From: Alisma plantago-aquatica
Taxonomy: Eukaryota > Streptophyta > Magnoliopsida > Alismatales > Alismataceae
Assembly: GCA_963693085.1 (NCBI GenBank)
Contig: OY856414.1
Span: 264,715,501-264,779,500 of the forward strand
Direction of reading: 5' to 3'
Length of the DNA: 64,000 bases
Shown here: positions 12,181 to 22,236 of the stretch, piece by piece
Layout of the letters: every line of letters begins with the position of its first letter
Numbering within the stretch: position 1 is the stretch's first letter
Program-made: the position numbers and the translations under genes
The notes under the pieces: model-generated
Told to the model about the DNA's origin: nothing
The model's database searches: none
The model's input: the letters and a program-made list of their open reading frames with translations, nothing else

Positions 12181-13117
12181 GGCCCTAAGGCGTATGGTTA
12201 ATGTTCTCATATTGGCCCACATCCATGTAAAATAGGGCCTCCAGTCTGAGATCTTGTCAGCCCAAAAGAATAGAAAGAGCCTTGATGAAATAACTAAGCT
12301 TCTAGAGAAGCCCCAAACTCATCTGACAGTCAGTATGGATGGTGGAATCCGATACAAACAATGCATATGGGTCCTAGAAGATTCAGCTATGACAGAAAAG
12401 GTGTTTCGAGAAGCTCACGGGTCAAAATATACAGTGCATACTGGATCAACTAAAATGTACAAGGATCTGCAACGACATTTTTGGTGGAGGAATATGAAGA
12501 CTGATATCACTACTTTCATCTCCAAGTGTCTGACCTTCCAGCAAATCAAGGTTGAATATCAACGTCCAGCAGGTCTTCTACAACCCCTAACCATCCCCGA
12601 GTGGAAATGGGAAAACATCACCATGGATTTTTTGGTGGGTCTAGCCAGGACCAGGAAAGGGAGTGACACCATTTGGGTTGTAGTTGATCATCTAACTAAG
12701 TCCACCCATTTTATTCTAATCAAGACAACAATGAAAGTCCCAGAGTTAGCAGAGCTGTACATTCGGGAGATAGTTAAGTTGCATGGAATTCTTGTATCTA
12801 TTATATCAAATTGTGATGCAAAATTCACTTCTCACTTGTGGCGACAAGTATAGGAAGAACTGGGAACTCAAATGAATTTTGGTACTGCATATCACCCACA
12901 AACTGACAGACAGTCTGAGAGGACAATCCAAGTTCTAGAAGACTTGTTGAGATCATGCGTCCTTGATTGGGGTGGTTCTTGGGATCACTGCCTTCCTCTC
13001 ATTGAGTTCGCCTATAACAATAGCTACCGGTCTAGTATAGGCATGCCTCCCTATGAAGCTTTGTATGGAAGACTGTGTAGATCTCTTCTTTACTGGGATG
13101 AAGTAGGTAAAAGATGA
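12181..13117 (+). pseudogene. pol: G2 integrase, zinc-binding and core domains
   Basis: Integrase: an HHCC-like N-terminal domain, then the DDE core. In 12254-12853 the His pair lies in REAHGSKYTVHTGSTKMY; the Cys pair is reduced to CLTFQQIK, the second Cys being Phe. The core gives ITMDFLVGLARTRKGSD (first Asp) and IISNCDAKFTSHLW, where the residue at the second catalytic Asp position is Asn. After a TAG at 12851 the frame resumes (12872-13117) with HPQTDRQSERTIQVLED, keeping the Glu, then PLIEFAYNNSY and PPYEALYGRLC. Expected to be inactive. Confidence 0.88.
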
Positions 13118-13663
13118 TTTTTGAAATTTGAGGAATTACAACTCTATTCTGATAATGTCAACCTAATCAAGCAAATATTGAAAAAGGCACAAGATCATTA
13201 GAAGTCTTATGTTGATGCACATAGGACTGATACTCAGTTCTTAGTAGGTGATCATGTTTTCCTAAAGATTTGACTGGTTTAAGCCATTGTAAATAACAAA
13301 GGAAAATTTAGCCCTAGATATGTGGGTCCATTTGAAATTTTAGACCGTATTGGGGAATGTGCTTACAGGTTGGCTTTACCTCCACAATATAGCATGATGT
13401 ACAATGTCTTTCATGTGTCGAACCTAAAGTGGTATGTCAAAGACCCTAGCCATGTCCTCAATCATGAACCAATTGAATTAAGGGACACCCTTGTATACCA
13501 AGAAGCTCCAGTCAAGATACTTGATGCTCGCACCAAGGAGCTCAGAAATAAGAAGATCGAGTTGGTTAAGGTATTGTGCAAGCACCATGATGGTGATGAG
13601 GCTACCTAGGAGTTGAAGTCAGACATGGAGGAAAGATTTACTAACCTTTTCAAGGAAGTCTGA
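13118..13663 (+). pseudogene. pol: G2 integrase C-terminus with chromodomain-like tail
   Basis: The end of pol. The frame 13322-13609 begins after VGDHVF-type residues and reads GPFEILDRIGECAYRLALP, FHVSNLK and KILDARTKELRNKKIELVKVL, then KHHDGDEAT, a stop in place of Trp, and ELKSDMEERF. This tail is the position and style of the degenerate chromodomain in Tekay/Del-type chromoviruses; assignment to that clade is inference. The pol stop TGA is at 13661-13663 and overlaps the hairpin described separately. Confidence 0.8.
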
Positions 13664-13699
13664 ATTTTGAGGACAAAATTCCTAATAAGGAGGGGAGGA
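13662..13699 (+). other. Hairpin and polypurine tract of G2
   Basis: A perfect inverted repeat GAATTTTG-AGGA-CAAAATTC occupies 13662-13681 and overlaps the pol stop codon. It is followed by AATAAGGAGGGGAGGA (13684-13699), a purine-rich tract ending exactly where the 3' LTR begins. The equivalent positions of G1 and G3 have the same layout. Confidence 0.88.
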
Positions 13700-16424
13700 T
13701 GTGATAAAGTGAGTTTTACTTTTACTTTTTTCCAATTTCCAACTTTGACCACCTTATGTTCACTCATGGTCCCAATTTATTTTTCTTAGCTTCATAATGA
13801 ATGTTGAGACTCAAATATAAAATTTGGTGACCAATGTGACTTGTTTACACTTTATGAAATTTCAAAATAGGTTTAATAATCACCTCACTCAAAAAAATTA
13901 ATTCATGCATCAAACTTCATCATTTTGTCTTCAAGCTTTTTCTATATATTCTACACATTTTTGAAAAGCAGTGATCCAAATTTCACTCAAATTGGACATT
14001 CCTACTATTTTCTATGATTTTTCAAAGTTTAGTGCCAAAAGCCCTTTTATTTTGCTTTTTATTCGACCAAAATCAAATTAGTGATCCGTTGAAGAGGCCA
14101 GGAGTGATCCATGACCCTTGGATTAGGCACCCATAGATCGGGGTCCTAATCAAGTGGTCACAAGGTCATCCCCTACCTCCCACAATCATCAGAGAGGAGG
14201 GACCATATGGCCGATGCACTGGGGGCCCTTTTTGACCCCTTTCGAAAATCAAATGAGTGGCATTGCTCGCCCCACCATTCTGAGTGTGACTACACCTTTT
14301 TCTCCCTCAAACTTATGCATTTCAAGAACAATCGAGAGCTTTTCTTTAGCTGCCACCATGGATTGGTGACCCCCTAAGCTAACCCTAAACCTAGCCCTCT
14401 TTGGCTATAAAAACTTACCTTTACCTTTGGCGAGCCCCCCCGACTTCAACTGCCGCTACTACGACCTCCCTCACTGTCTCCTTCTCTTTTCCCACTTCTA
14501 TGATGCCCCTGCTCCACTATGGCACCACCACCGTGAAGAGCCTCTGCTCTAGTTGGGTGAGTAAGGTGCGACCGTTGGATCATGGTTAAGCCATGACCAA
14601 GACCCATATCAACAGGTGTGAGATCGCACGCATCCTCCCTATCAACTCTTGTCTCTCACACATTCCTAGGAGGCTGTGCATTCTAAGCCGTGAGATCTTT
14701 GCTGCAGTCAAAGGATGACTACCCGATCAACGTCTTGTGTTTTCTTGGCCTTTTCCTTTTCTGGTAAATCTTCTTCCCCTCTCTACTCAAAATAGCAATA
14801 AATATCCAGATCTCATTTTAATCACAAAAAATTCATCCTAGCTCCAAAGAATTCAAGTAAATAGCCAATCTTGATAAGAAAAACCCAAGGAATGCATTGA
14901 AAATACTTACATAGTCTAATTCCTTATGAATCTCATTAGTATCCCTAGTTTTTCTCTCTTGCTCATAATATCTTAGTTAGTGACTCTATTTTGAGTTTAA
15001 CCTTTGGAAAACCCTAATCCTTGAATCTAATGATCATATTGAGACAGTAAATCGAACTTGAGAAAATAAGAGTTAGATCTAATCTATTAAACTCATTTCC
15101 CTAGAATATGAATCATGCACATTGAAATAAGGATTACTCTCTATATGATGATGATTAATCTTAATCTTGCAAATGCCTTAATCATATTCCTGACCCATGA
15201 CTCTACCTGATCTAATATTGAGCCCAATGATACTATTTTATATTGAAAAGGATCTGGAGATTTGATGATAACTTGAATAATGTTGATAATATTTAGGGTT
15301 GACATGTGTTCCTAAAAATACCTAGGTCGGTCATTCATTCTTGAAACATGCTTGATACTAGAATAAATGTTGGACATTTGGAAATTTTGTTGATGACCTA
15401 ACCCTAAGGTAGAAATAGCAAAATGTAACCCTAATCTCTAATAGTGAAACATGATTCTTTAAAACCATGATCTTGATGCTTGATTCGATATTGTTGAGCT
15501 GGGATCTAACTCAAGGGGTTGATTTACTCTTTCTTGGAATTCATACTTTGAATACTCATTTAGAAAGGTACGCTATTATATCTCCTCCTTGATTGTATTG
15601 AACATACTTTTATGTATCTCTTGGATGTATACTTGGCTACTTATGGATGAGCTATTATTCCCTATGATTAGTCTTCCATTTTTCCTATACTATATTTTGA
15701 AAAACATGAAAACATAGATTGCATTACCCATTATGACTGCCTATATATTGATGATGATGATGATGCTGATAATGTTGATAATGTTAACATTGAGTGTAAT
15801 CGATCCCCCTAATTTGGGGGGGGGGGTTGTACATTGACCTCCTATCTCCTATGGTGAGCAGGATCCTAGTTAGCTCCCCCATATGGATGGGGTGATGGGG
15901 CCAAATATAATATAAGCATGCTTCTTGATTACAGCATAATGGGAAATTCGTAATAAAATTCTTGTCAAACAATTTTTTGTTTTTGGAAGATCGCTTGATA
16001 TAATTTTTGAAATATAAGTTCTGTCAAGTATAAAAATTTTGTTACAAACTATTTTACTTGTTTTTATATAGAGTACTATGCAATTGCATTGACTTTGTGG
16101 CTTGATTTTAGGTAATGCAAAGAACTAGAGATTTACACATATGTACTCTTTTATCTACTGAAATAAAGATTGCTACATCAAATATGGACTCTACATGGGA
16201 GCTAATTGTAAAAGGGATGTAGTTGTTGGCAAGTTTCTTATCTTTTTCTCTTTCCATGTTGCTTGCGAGCCTTATGTACTAAACCCTTTTGTTCATTTTA
16301 ATAAAGAAGAATATTGTTTCCTTTTGCATATTATATGTGGGTGATTTTTGGTCCACTTAGGGACGTGGGCTCTAATCCCTTTGGACATTAGGATTGGGAT
16401 TAGGGTATGATTGGGTCTGTGACA
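13700..16424 (+). repeat. G2 3' LTR
   Basis: 2725 bp, TGTGATAAAG to TGTGACA, aligned with 5786-8527 with scattered substitutions and small indels. An 11-base G run at 15816-15826 pairs with CCCCC at 15805; the 5' LTR has a related C/G inverted repeat near 7885. A GAT/GATGAT triplet run lies near 15753. Frames at 14154-14369 and 14401-14589 are not maintained in the other LTR and are not genes. Confidence 0.93.
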
Positions 16425-19175
16425 TGACCACTACTAAGTCGAAATCGGTGTCATACAAGGTCTATGGAAGAGCCAAGATCCATGACCGCACCAAACCTCA
16501 TGGTCAGTACACGAGTACATAGAAGAGACATACGAGCATACTACAACCTGTGACATATAGTCAACAGTGAAAGTCCTATCCCACCTTGGTACAGGTCATG
16601 ATGCTAGTGAAACTGAGCTACTGCCCGCAACCGCACTCTTCCCATGATATGGCCCATAGCCCATCCTGTGAAACCTCATAAGCAACATATCACAGAGCTA
16701 TGGCCCGTAGCTACACTCCTGCTAGGGTATGGCCCACGGAAAATCATGTGAATGCATATACTCAACAGTATATGACTCCAAGCTTCCTCTAAGGGAAAGC
16801 ATATTTCACAATCCAGTAAGTGTTGACACTAAGATCGATCTATGGCACAAGGAAAAACTACAAAATTAAGTTCCACTTGATTAGTTAAGTCAATTAAGTG
16901 TCTTTTAGCATCAATCAAGTTACAACGTATAAAATCATACATGTTCTACAAAGATAAGGGGATAATACTCTTTTAGCAAATATAAACAAATTGGGTGTGA
17001 ACTTATCACATCATCAATACCATAGTCACATGCTATGGGATATCAATCCCTCAGCTCATCATTTTTGTATCACAAGTGCCTCAACATGCCTCTCTAGGCT
17101 CATTCAACTTATATCATGTATCATCACCATAGCATATACTAGCTATGATTATCAAACTCATAACACCTACGTGGTTAGAAGTTTATAAATAGGAGAGGTA
17201 ACTGCATAACATCACACCCATTCCATGGTGAAGAAACAAGAAAGATCATCATTCATTATTATTAGGTTTAGTGTTTCCTTTTAACCGATTAGGGTTTACA
17301 AGACTAGGTTCAACCATCAACCCTAGAACCATCACCCTCCCTCATCTTGGAGTGTATAAGGATTAGAAGGCATCATTAGAGTTGGTTAGATAATATTTTA
17401 AACAACATTGTATGAGTCTTATGTATCATACATATATGGTTATCATTAGGCGTTACATGTGTTTCTCATCCACCTACCATGACCCTATGTTGACCACATA
17501 ACCACATAGGTCATGACCACCTACTATGGTCCATGTCGTGACCATGACCCTCATGTGCCTCAACCTATGTCATGACCCAAGCATCAACCACCACCCATGT
17601 CGCCACCCAAGACCATCATGGCCATGACCCTGCTCTATAGGGTGAGTCTCAACTCAAGAAAGGTAGGTCCAGCACCAAGGGTGACTAGGCCACCACCCAC
17701 CAAGTGTCTCAACCTAACATCACAAGGTCAAACACAACCTCAAAGGAGAATCTCAACCCAAAATCTATCAAGGTCGCGACCATCATGAGGGGAGTGTCAT
17801 GACCTCCCAAGATGCACCACCTAGGTCAAGATAACCAAAACCAAACCTAACATCCCTCCAACCTCTAGGTGCACAAACACCATGCATGAGGGTAAGGTAA
17901 ATAGCAAGACATAAACAAAACTTTCATAACATATTATATACCAAAACGGGTACAAAAGATTAGGGTTTCATATTGCTTTCAAACCAAGCAAGGAGTCTCC
18001 ACCAAACAAGATCTCAAGATTACCACTAAGAACAAGTATGGTGAGAAGGTAATTTAAAGGAAGAAGATAGTAATAAAAAGCATAAAGAATTGTAATAATA
18101 GAGTAGGTTTAGTGTTATATAATCCGCCTTAAGATGATCACCACCAAGGGATCCAAACTTCAAGATCAAGAGTTCAAAGCACACGATCCAAGGGTTGAAT
18201 AAGCTTCACCATAAGCTCCACACTCGGCCACAAGAGCACCTCAAAAAGAAGATGACACCAAGGTCAAAGCTAGACCAAAGAAAGAAGCAAAGAAGCTCTT
18301 GGCCGAACCAAAGAGAGAGGGGAAACGATAGGAGAAATCCTCTTCAACCTTTTCAAGACATGGTCTATCACCCTTGTGAAGAGGAGTCTCTCTCCTCCAT
18401 GGAAGAACCATTGTCTAAGGTCGCAAAAAGAGAAGGAGATGAAGGTAGGAGATTAAAGGAACATCAACTTAGAAGGTAACTACTTACCAAATATGGGTGA
18501 TGAACTCAGATAACCACCACCTCCCACATGCAAGAGGAGATTGAATCTTCAAGCTCCAAGGACGAACCTCCTTGCTCCATGAAGTTCCAAGAACCAACAA
18601 AGAAGGAGGAAGAAGATGGATGTCCAAAAGGGTTGCAAGCAAGAAGGTATAAGGGATTATATAGATGAAGGATGAGAGAGAGAGCAAAGGGTGAGGTGTC
18701 AACACACTAAGGAACCCAAGGGACACTTGTCCTCACAAAATACCAACATGCATTCACATGAAACCACTTAAACATGATATGTAAGAGATGGTGATACACT
18801 CTAGGTAGTGTATTGACCTCCTAAGAAACTCCAACCTCTATGTTGTGATCGTGACACACTAAGGTGCTCCATGGTTGCAACACACCCTAGAAACACCACC
18901 AGGAAAGACACCAAGACCACAATAAGAAACCTAAGTCAAAACACACATCTCCATGCCTTTGTGTCAACCGAACACAACCTTGATCATGACCACCACACCA
19001 AGGGGAAGAGTCTCGACACTGACACCCCCTCAACAAACCCTAGGTCGCAACCTAGATCGAGACAAACCAACAAGGGTCACAAGGTCAAAGCACACCAACC
19101 CTAGAAAACCCTAATCACCACCAAGGGTGACACCACTCAACCAAGGGTTAAACAAAGCGCCCCAAAGCACCACAC
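16425..19175 (-). repeat. G1 3' LTR, segment 2
   Basis: Resumes at GACCACTACTAAG after G2 and runs to the K1 insertion. It matches 37183-37461 and 48586-51200 of the 5' LTR. A minus-strand TATA (CTATATAATC) lies at 18655-18664. Between 17450 and 17830, and again 18850-19110, there are many variants of GGTCATGACC and GGTCGCAACC, several perfectly palindromic (17509-17518). Short open frames (16991-17188, 17597-17788, 18195-18479, 18484-18726, 18871-19104) differ between the two LTRs and are not supported as genes. Confidence 0.9.
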
Positions 19176-19465
19176 TGTAACATCCCAGGATTTGAGGCCT
19201 CAAATAGAATAATCTTAAAGTAATGATTGGACTACCCATATCACCAAGGTGAACCTCCTTTTCGGGGAGCACATATATAAAGAACTCCATAGTTAAGCAT
19301 GCTCATCTCGAAGTAGAACTAGGATGGGTGACCAGTCGGGAAGTTGATCATGGATTGTGCGTGAGTGACGACAAAATGTGTAGTTAAGGCTAGCGGTGAT
19401 CTATGGGGCCAGTCATCATTCCTTAAACTCTACTAGAGCCTAGTACAGTGGGCTTAGACATTACA
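19176..19465 (+). repeat. K1 5' LTR with 5S rRNA-like segment
   Basis: 290 bp. The 5S-like part is about 19242-19360. AGTTAAGCATGCTC (19291-19304) corresponds to the box A region and AGGATGGGTGACC (19321-19333) to box C of the 5S internal promoter. The word AGAACTCC upstream is also a 5S landmark. The rest of the 5S sequence is diverged. Confidence 0.93.
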
Positions 19466-19467
19466 AC

Positions 19468-19480
19468 TGGTATCAGATCC
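19468..19480 (+). other. K1 primer-binding site (tRNA-iMet)
   Basis: TGGTATCAGATCC starts two bases after the LTR end. The 5' strand position fixes the orientation of K1 as plus. Confidence 0.9.
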
Positions 19481-19722
19481 AAGTTCCCCTCCAGTAGATG
19501 GGGCCCACTTGGGCATGTGGCATGCCACTCTTAAGTTGTGCAGTCCAGGAAAGTTGGAAAGGCCTATCTGCTGAGACAAGATGGAACCACCCTTGCGTTG
19601 GTATCCATGGATGGGAGTTGGATGTCCATGGGCCATTATGGGTCTACACTGAAATGGGTAAGAGATTATGAGACCATATATTGAGCCTTGGCGAGGACGT
19701 CAAGAGTCTAAGTAGAGGAGAT

Positions 19723-20012
19723 TGTAACGTCTCAGGATTTGAGGCCTCAGATAGAATGATATCAAAGGAATAATAGGACTACCCATATCACCAAGGTGCA
19801 CCTCCTTTCCCGGGAGCACATCTCTAAAGAACTCCATAGTTAAGCGTGCTCATCTTGGAGTATAATTATGATGAGTGACCAGTCGGAAAGTTGATCTTGG
19901 CTTGCATGTGAGTGAGGACAAAATGCATAGTTAAGGCTAGTAGTGATCTATGGGGCCAATCATCATTCCTTAAACTCTACTAGATCCTAGGGCAGTGGGC
20001 CCATGCATTACA
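19723..20012 (+). repeat. K1 3' LTR with 5S rRNA-like segment
   Basis: 290 bp, preceded by the purine-rich AGTAGAGGAGA. Its 5S-like part is about 19789-19908. Here box C reads ATGAGTGACC with the TAGGATG part changed, so this copy is more degraded than the K1 5' LTR and than both LTRs of K2. Confidence 0.92.
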
Positions 20013-20017
20013 CACAC

Positions 20018-20273
20018 TCTCTCCCATGAGGCCAGGAGAGAGAAGGAATACTCTAGAGGTGGAAAATTGCACATCAACCCCCTATATTTGGTAAATTGCA
20101 ATTTGAACCAAAACTAGCACAGAAAGCACAAACATCATCCAAACAAGTTCAAAATTGAAACTTAAGCACACCACATGCCCTAAATAAACCTCAAAATATT
20201 AGAGCAAGGTTCTAAGCACATGATTAAGTCAAAGAAAATAGGGTCACCCAAAGCTCAGGTTAGGGTCCTTACA
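20018..20273 (-). repeat. G1 3' LTR, segment 3 (U3 start)
   Basis: Matches 51195-51441 of the 5' LTR, with shared words such as GGTGGAAAATTGCACATC and GGTAAATTGCAATTTG. It ends GGTCCTTACA, so on the minus strand this LTR starts TGTAAGGACC, the 5' terminus of the 3' LTR. Confidence 0.9.
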
Positions 20274-20312
20274 AGGCATAAACCCCTAATAAGGATTTCC
20301 ACCCCGAAATCC
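20274..20312 (-). other. Hairpin and polypurine region of G1
   Basis: On the minus strand GGATTTC (20312-20306) and GAAATCC (20299-20293) form a 7-bp stem with loop GGGGTG, overlapping the pol stop codon. A TTAGGGG-containing stretch then leads into the LTR start. Layout and position are as in G2 and G3, but the stem sequence differs by compensating changes. Confidence 0.75.
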
Positions 20313-20770
20313 TAAGAGAAAAGATAGGGGTACCTCTTCCTAATCTCTTCTTTGACCTCCCATGTGGCTTCCTCAACACCATGGTGATGCCACATAACCT
20401 TCACAAGAACTATGTCCTTCTTCTTCAGCTTCTTTACTCTTCTGTCAAGGATCAACACTGAACCTTCAACATTGGACATGTACTCATCAAGCTCGATCTC
20501 TAAAGGTTGCAACACTAACTCTATACAAGGATGGCACTTTCTCAACATATTCACATGAAACACTAGATGTAACCTGTGCAACTTAGGTGGCAACTCCAAC
20601 GTGTAGGCCACCTTCCCAACATGTGCCACCATAGGATAAGGTTCCATAAACTTGGGAGCCAACTTACCCTTCTTCCCAAAGCTTAGAAAACCTTTCCAAG
20701 GAGAGACTTTTAGGTATACCTTGTCTCCCACTTAGAAATCTAAGGGTCTATAATGGTTATCTGCATATGA
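20312..20770 (-). pseudogene. pol: G1 integrase C-terminus with chromodomain-like tail
   Basis: The frame 20312-20731 is 139 codons without a stop and begins GDKVYLKVSPWKGFL, the start of the integrase C-terminal domain. It continues GKLAPKFMEPYPMVAHVG, VAYTLELPPKLHRLH, FHVNMLRKC and ILDRRVKKLKKKDIVLVKV, then HHHGVEEATWEVKEEIRKR. The last block is the chromodomain-like tail of Tekay/Del-type elements; here the Trp is kept, unlike G2. The pol stop TAG is at 20312-20314. This piece looks intact, but the rest of pol upstream is broken. Confidence 0.88.
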
Positions 20771-21700
20771 CTTATGTTTGTCCTGTGTTGCCTTCAATTG
20801 CTATTGAATCAGTTTGATCTTTTTTGTCATTTTCTGCACAAGATTAGGACCAAAAATCTAGTATTCTCCCATATCATACCAACACAACAGAGACCTACAA
20901 CGCCTCCCATACAACACCTCATATGGTTCCATGTCGATGCTTCACTGATAACTGTTATTGTAGGCAAACTCTATCAAACCGAGGTGTATTTCCCAAATGC
21001 CAAAAAACTAAAGAACACAAGCTCTCAATAGATCCTCCAAGGTCTGAATGGTCCTCTAAGACTGACCATCTATTTGTGGGTGAAAGGCAGTGTTGAACCT
21101 CAACTGCATTCCCAAAGTTGTGCGTAGTCGCTCCCAAAAGTGACTTGTGAACTGAGGACCTTTATTAGACATGATAGTTGCTGGAACACCATACAAATGC
21201 AGTATCTCATCAACATAGATCTGGGCAAGCTTCTCAGCTGTATATGTCATCTTCATAGGAAGAAAATATGCTAATTTGGTCAACTTGTCAATGATCACCC
21301 AGATGGAATCATGACCTTTGGTTGTCTTAGGCAGACCAACCACAAAGTCCATAGACACATGATCCCATTTCCACAGTGGTATGTACAATAGTTGCAACGT
21401 CCCTATAAGCTTTTGATGCTCATCTTTAATCTATTGGCATAAAACACATCTCACAACAAACTCGACTACATCCCATTTCAAGCCAATCCACTAATACATG
21501 TCCTTGAGATTATGCTACATCTTGGTGCTACATGGGTGCATAGCATACATAGATGAGTGAGCCTCTTCCAAAACTATCTTTCCTAGATCATCAACGTCAG
21601 GAACCACTACTTTGCCATGGTAACAAATTATCCCATCATCTGACTCATAGAAGCCATAATGATTCTCACTACCAAACTCTAATCTAATATGTTGTATCAT
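20771..21700 (-). pseudogene. pol: G1 integrase zinc-binding and core domains, broken
   Basis: The frame 21515-21700 ends with VLEEAHSSMYAMHPCSTKM, the two-His part of the zinc-binding domain. The core frame 21056-21397 reads WKWDHVSMDFVVGLPKTTKG (first catalytic Asp), then IMSNKGPQFTSHFW, where the second catalytic Asp is Asn. It stops at GQS: the next codon, normally the catalytic Glu, is TAG, and RTIQTLEDLL follows in frame. Two of the three catalytic positions are therefore lost. A frame on the same strand at 20955-21137 is out of phase and is not a gene. Confidence 0.9.
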
Positions 21701-22236
21701 GGTATCAACCTATTGTTCCTCTCTGATATGTTGTCTTAGTGTGGTCTTCACCTAAAACTGTGCTAACAATCCTTCTAGCAAGGAAACTTCTAGCTTAGCA
21801 TTCATCTGACATAGGGAGATCAGCATGTCTCACTTGTAGCACACCAAGGAACTCAATTGGGCTCTATATATAAGCAAAGATGAAGACTTCCTACTTAATG
21901 CATCTGCCACAACATTCACCTTCCCTCGATGATAATCAATCGTGCAGTTGTAATCCTTGATTAACTCCATCCAACATTGATGCCTCATATTCAACTCATG
22001 TTGTAAAAAGACGTACTTCATGTTCTTATGATCTATGAAAATCTAACACTTATTGCCATAAAGTTAGTGCCTCTAGATCTTCAAAGCATGGACTACAACA
22101 ACTAACTCTAGGTCATGGTTCGAGTAATTCTCCTCATATTTCTTAAGCTGTCATGAAGCAAAAGAAACCACTTGCTTGTCCAACATTAGCAGACAACCCA
22201 AGCCAATCCTGGATGCATCACAGAAGACTATGTATC
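21701..22236 (-). pseudogene. pol: G1 RNase H, C-terminal part up to the G3 insertion
   Basis: The frame 21830-22021 carries [20 protein letters not shown], then [18 protein letters not shown], the conserved end of Ty3 RNase H. Further upstream, broken frames lead to the G3 junction, where VFCDASRIGLGCLLM is read directly after the duplicated GTATC. The first RNase H catalytic Asp (in CDAS) thus lies about seven codons from the insertion point. The N-terminal half of the domain continues at 33505. Confidence 0.87.

Larger units (their letters stand above)
5786..16424 (+). mobile_element. G2: Ty3/gypsy element inserted in the G1 3' LTR
   Basis: The LTRs are 5786-8527 and 13700-16424, both TGTGATAAAG ... 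TCTGTGACA. A PBS follows the first and a polypurine tract precedes the second, so the element is on the plus strand. Gag, protease, RT, RNase H and integrase are recognisable in Ty3 order, all with stops. The flanking 5-mers are TAACA (5781-5785) and TGACC (16425-16429); the empty site in the G1 5' LTR near 37184 reads CGACC. The TSD has therefore decayed, which suggests an older insertion. Total length is 10.6 kb. Confidence 0.93.
19176..20012 (+). mobile_element. K1: Cassandra (TRIM) element with 5S-derived LTRs
   Basis: A short non-coding element: LTR 19176-19465, PBS at 19468, internal 257 bp, LTR 19723-20012. LTRs start TGTAAC and end ATTACA. A perfect TSD CACAC lies at 19171-19175 and 20013-20017; the G1 5' LTR at about 51195 shows the uninterrupted site. 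Each LTR carries a 5S rRNA-like segment, the mark of Cassandra. It codes for nothing and must be mobilised in trans. The insertion is inside the G1 3' LTR. Confidence 0.95.

Noticed and set aside
14154..14589. Two short plus-strand frames in the G2 3' LTR
   Set aside because: The homologous part of the 5' LTR (6240-6670) does not keep the frames.
15784..15972. Polypurine-like G run and a small minus-strand frame near 15816
   Set aside because: They are inside the G2 3' LTR, not next to an LTR start; the G run is a local expansion of a C/G inverted repeat.
19242..19360. A genuine 5S rRNA gene
   Set aside because: The similarity covers only part of 5S, sits inside a 290-bp LTR repeated twice, and is followed by a tRNA primer-binding site; this is Cassandra.
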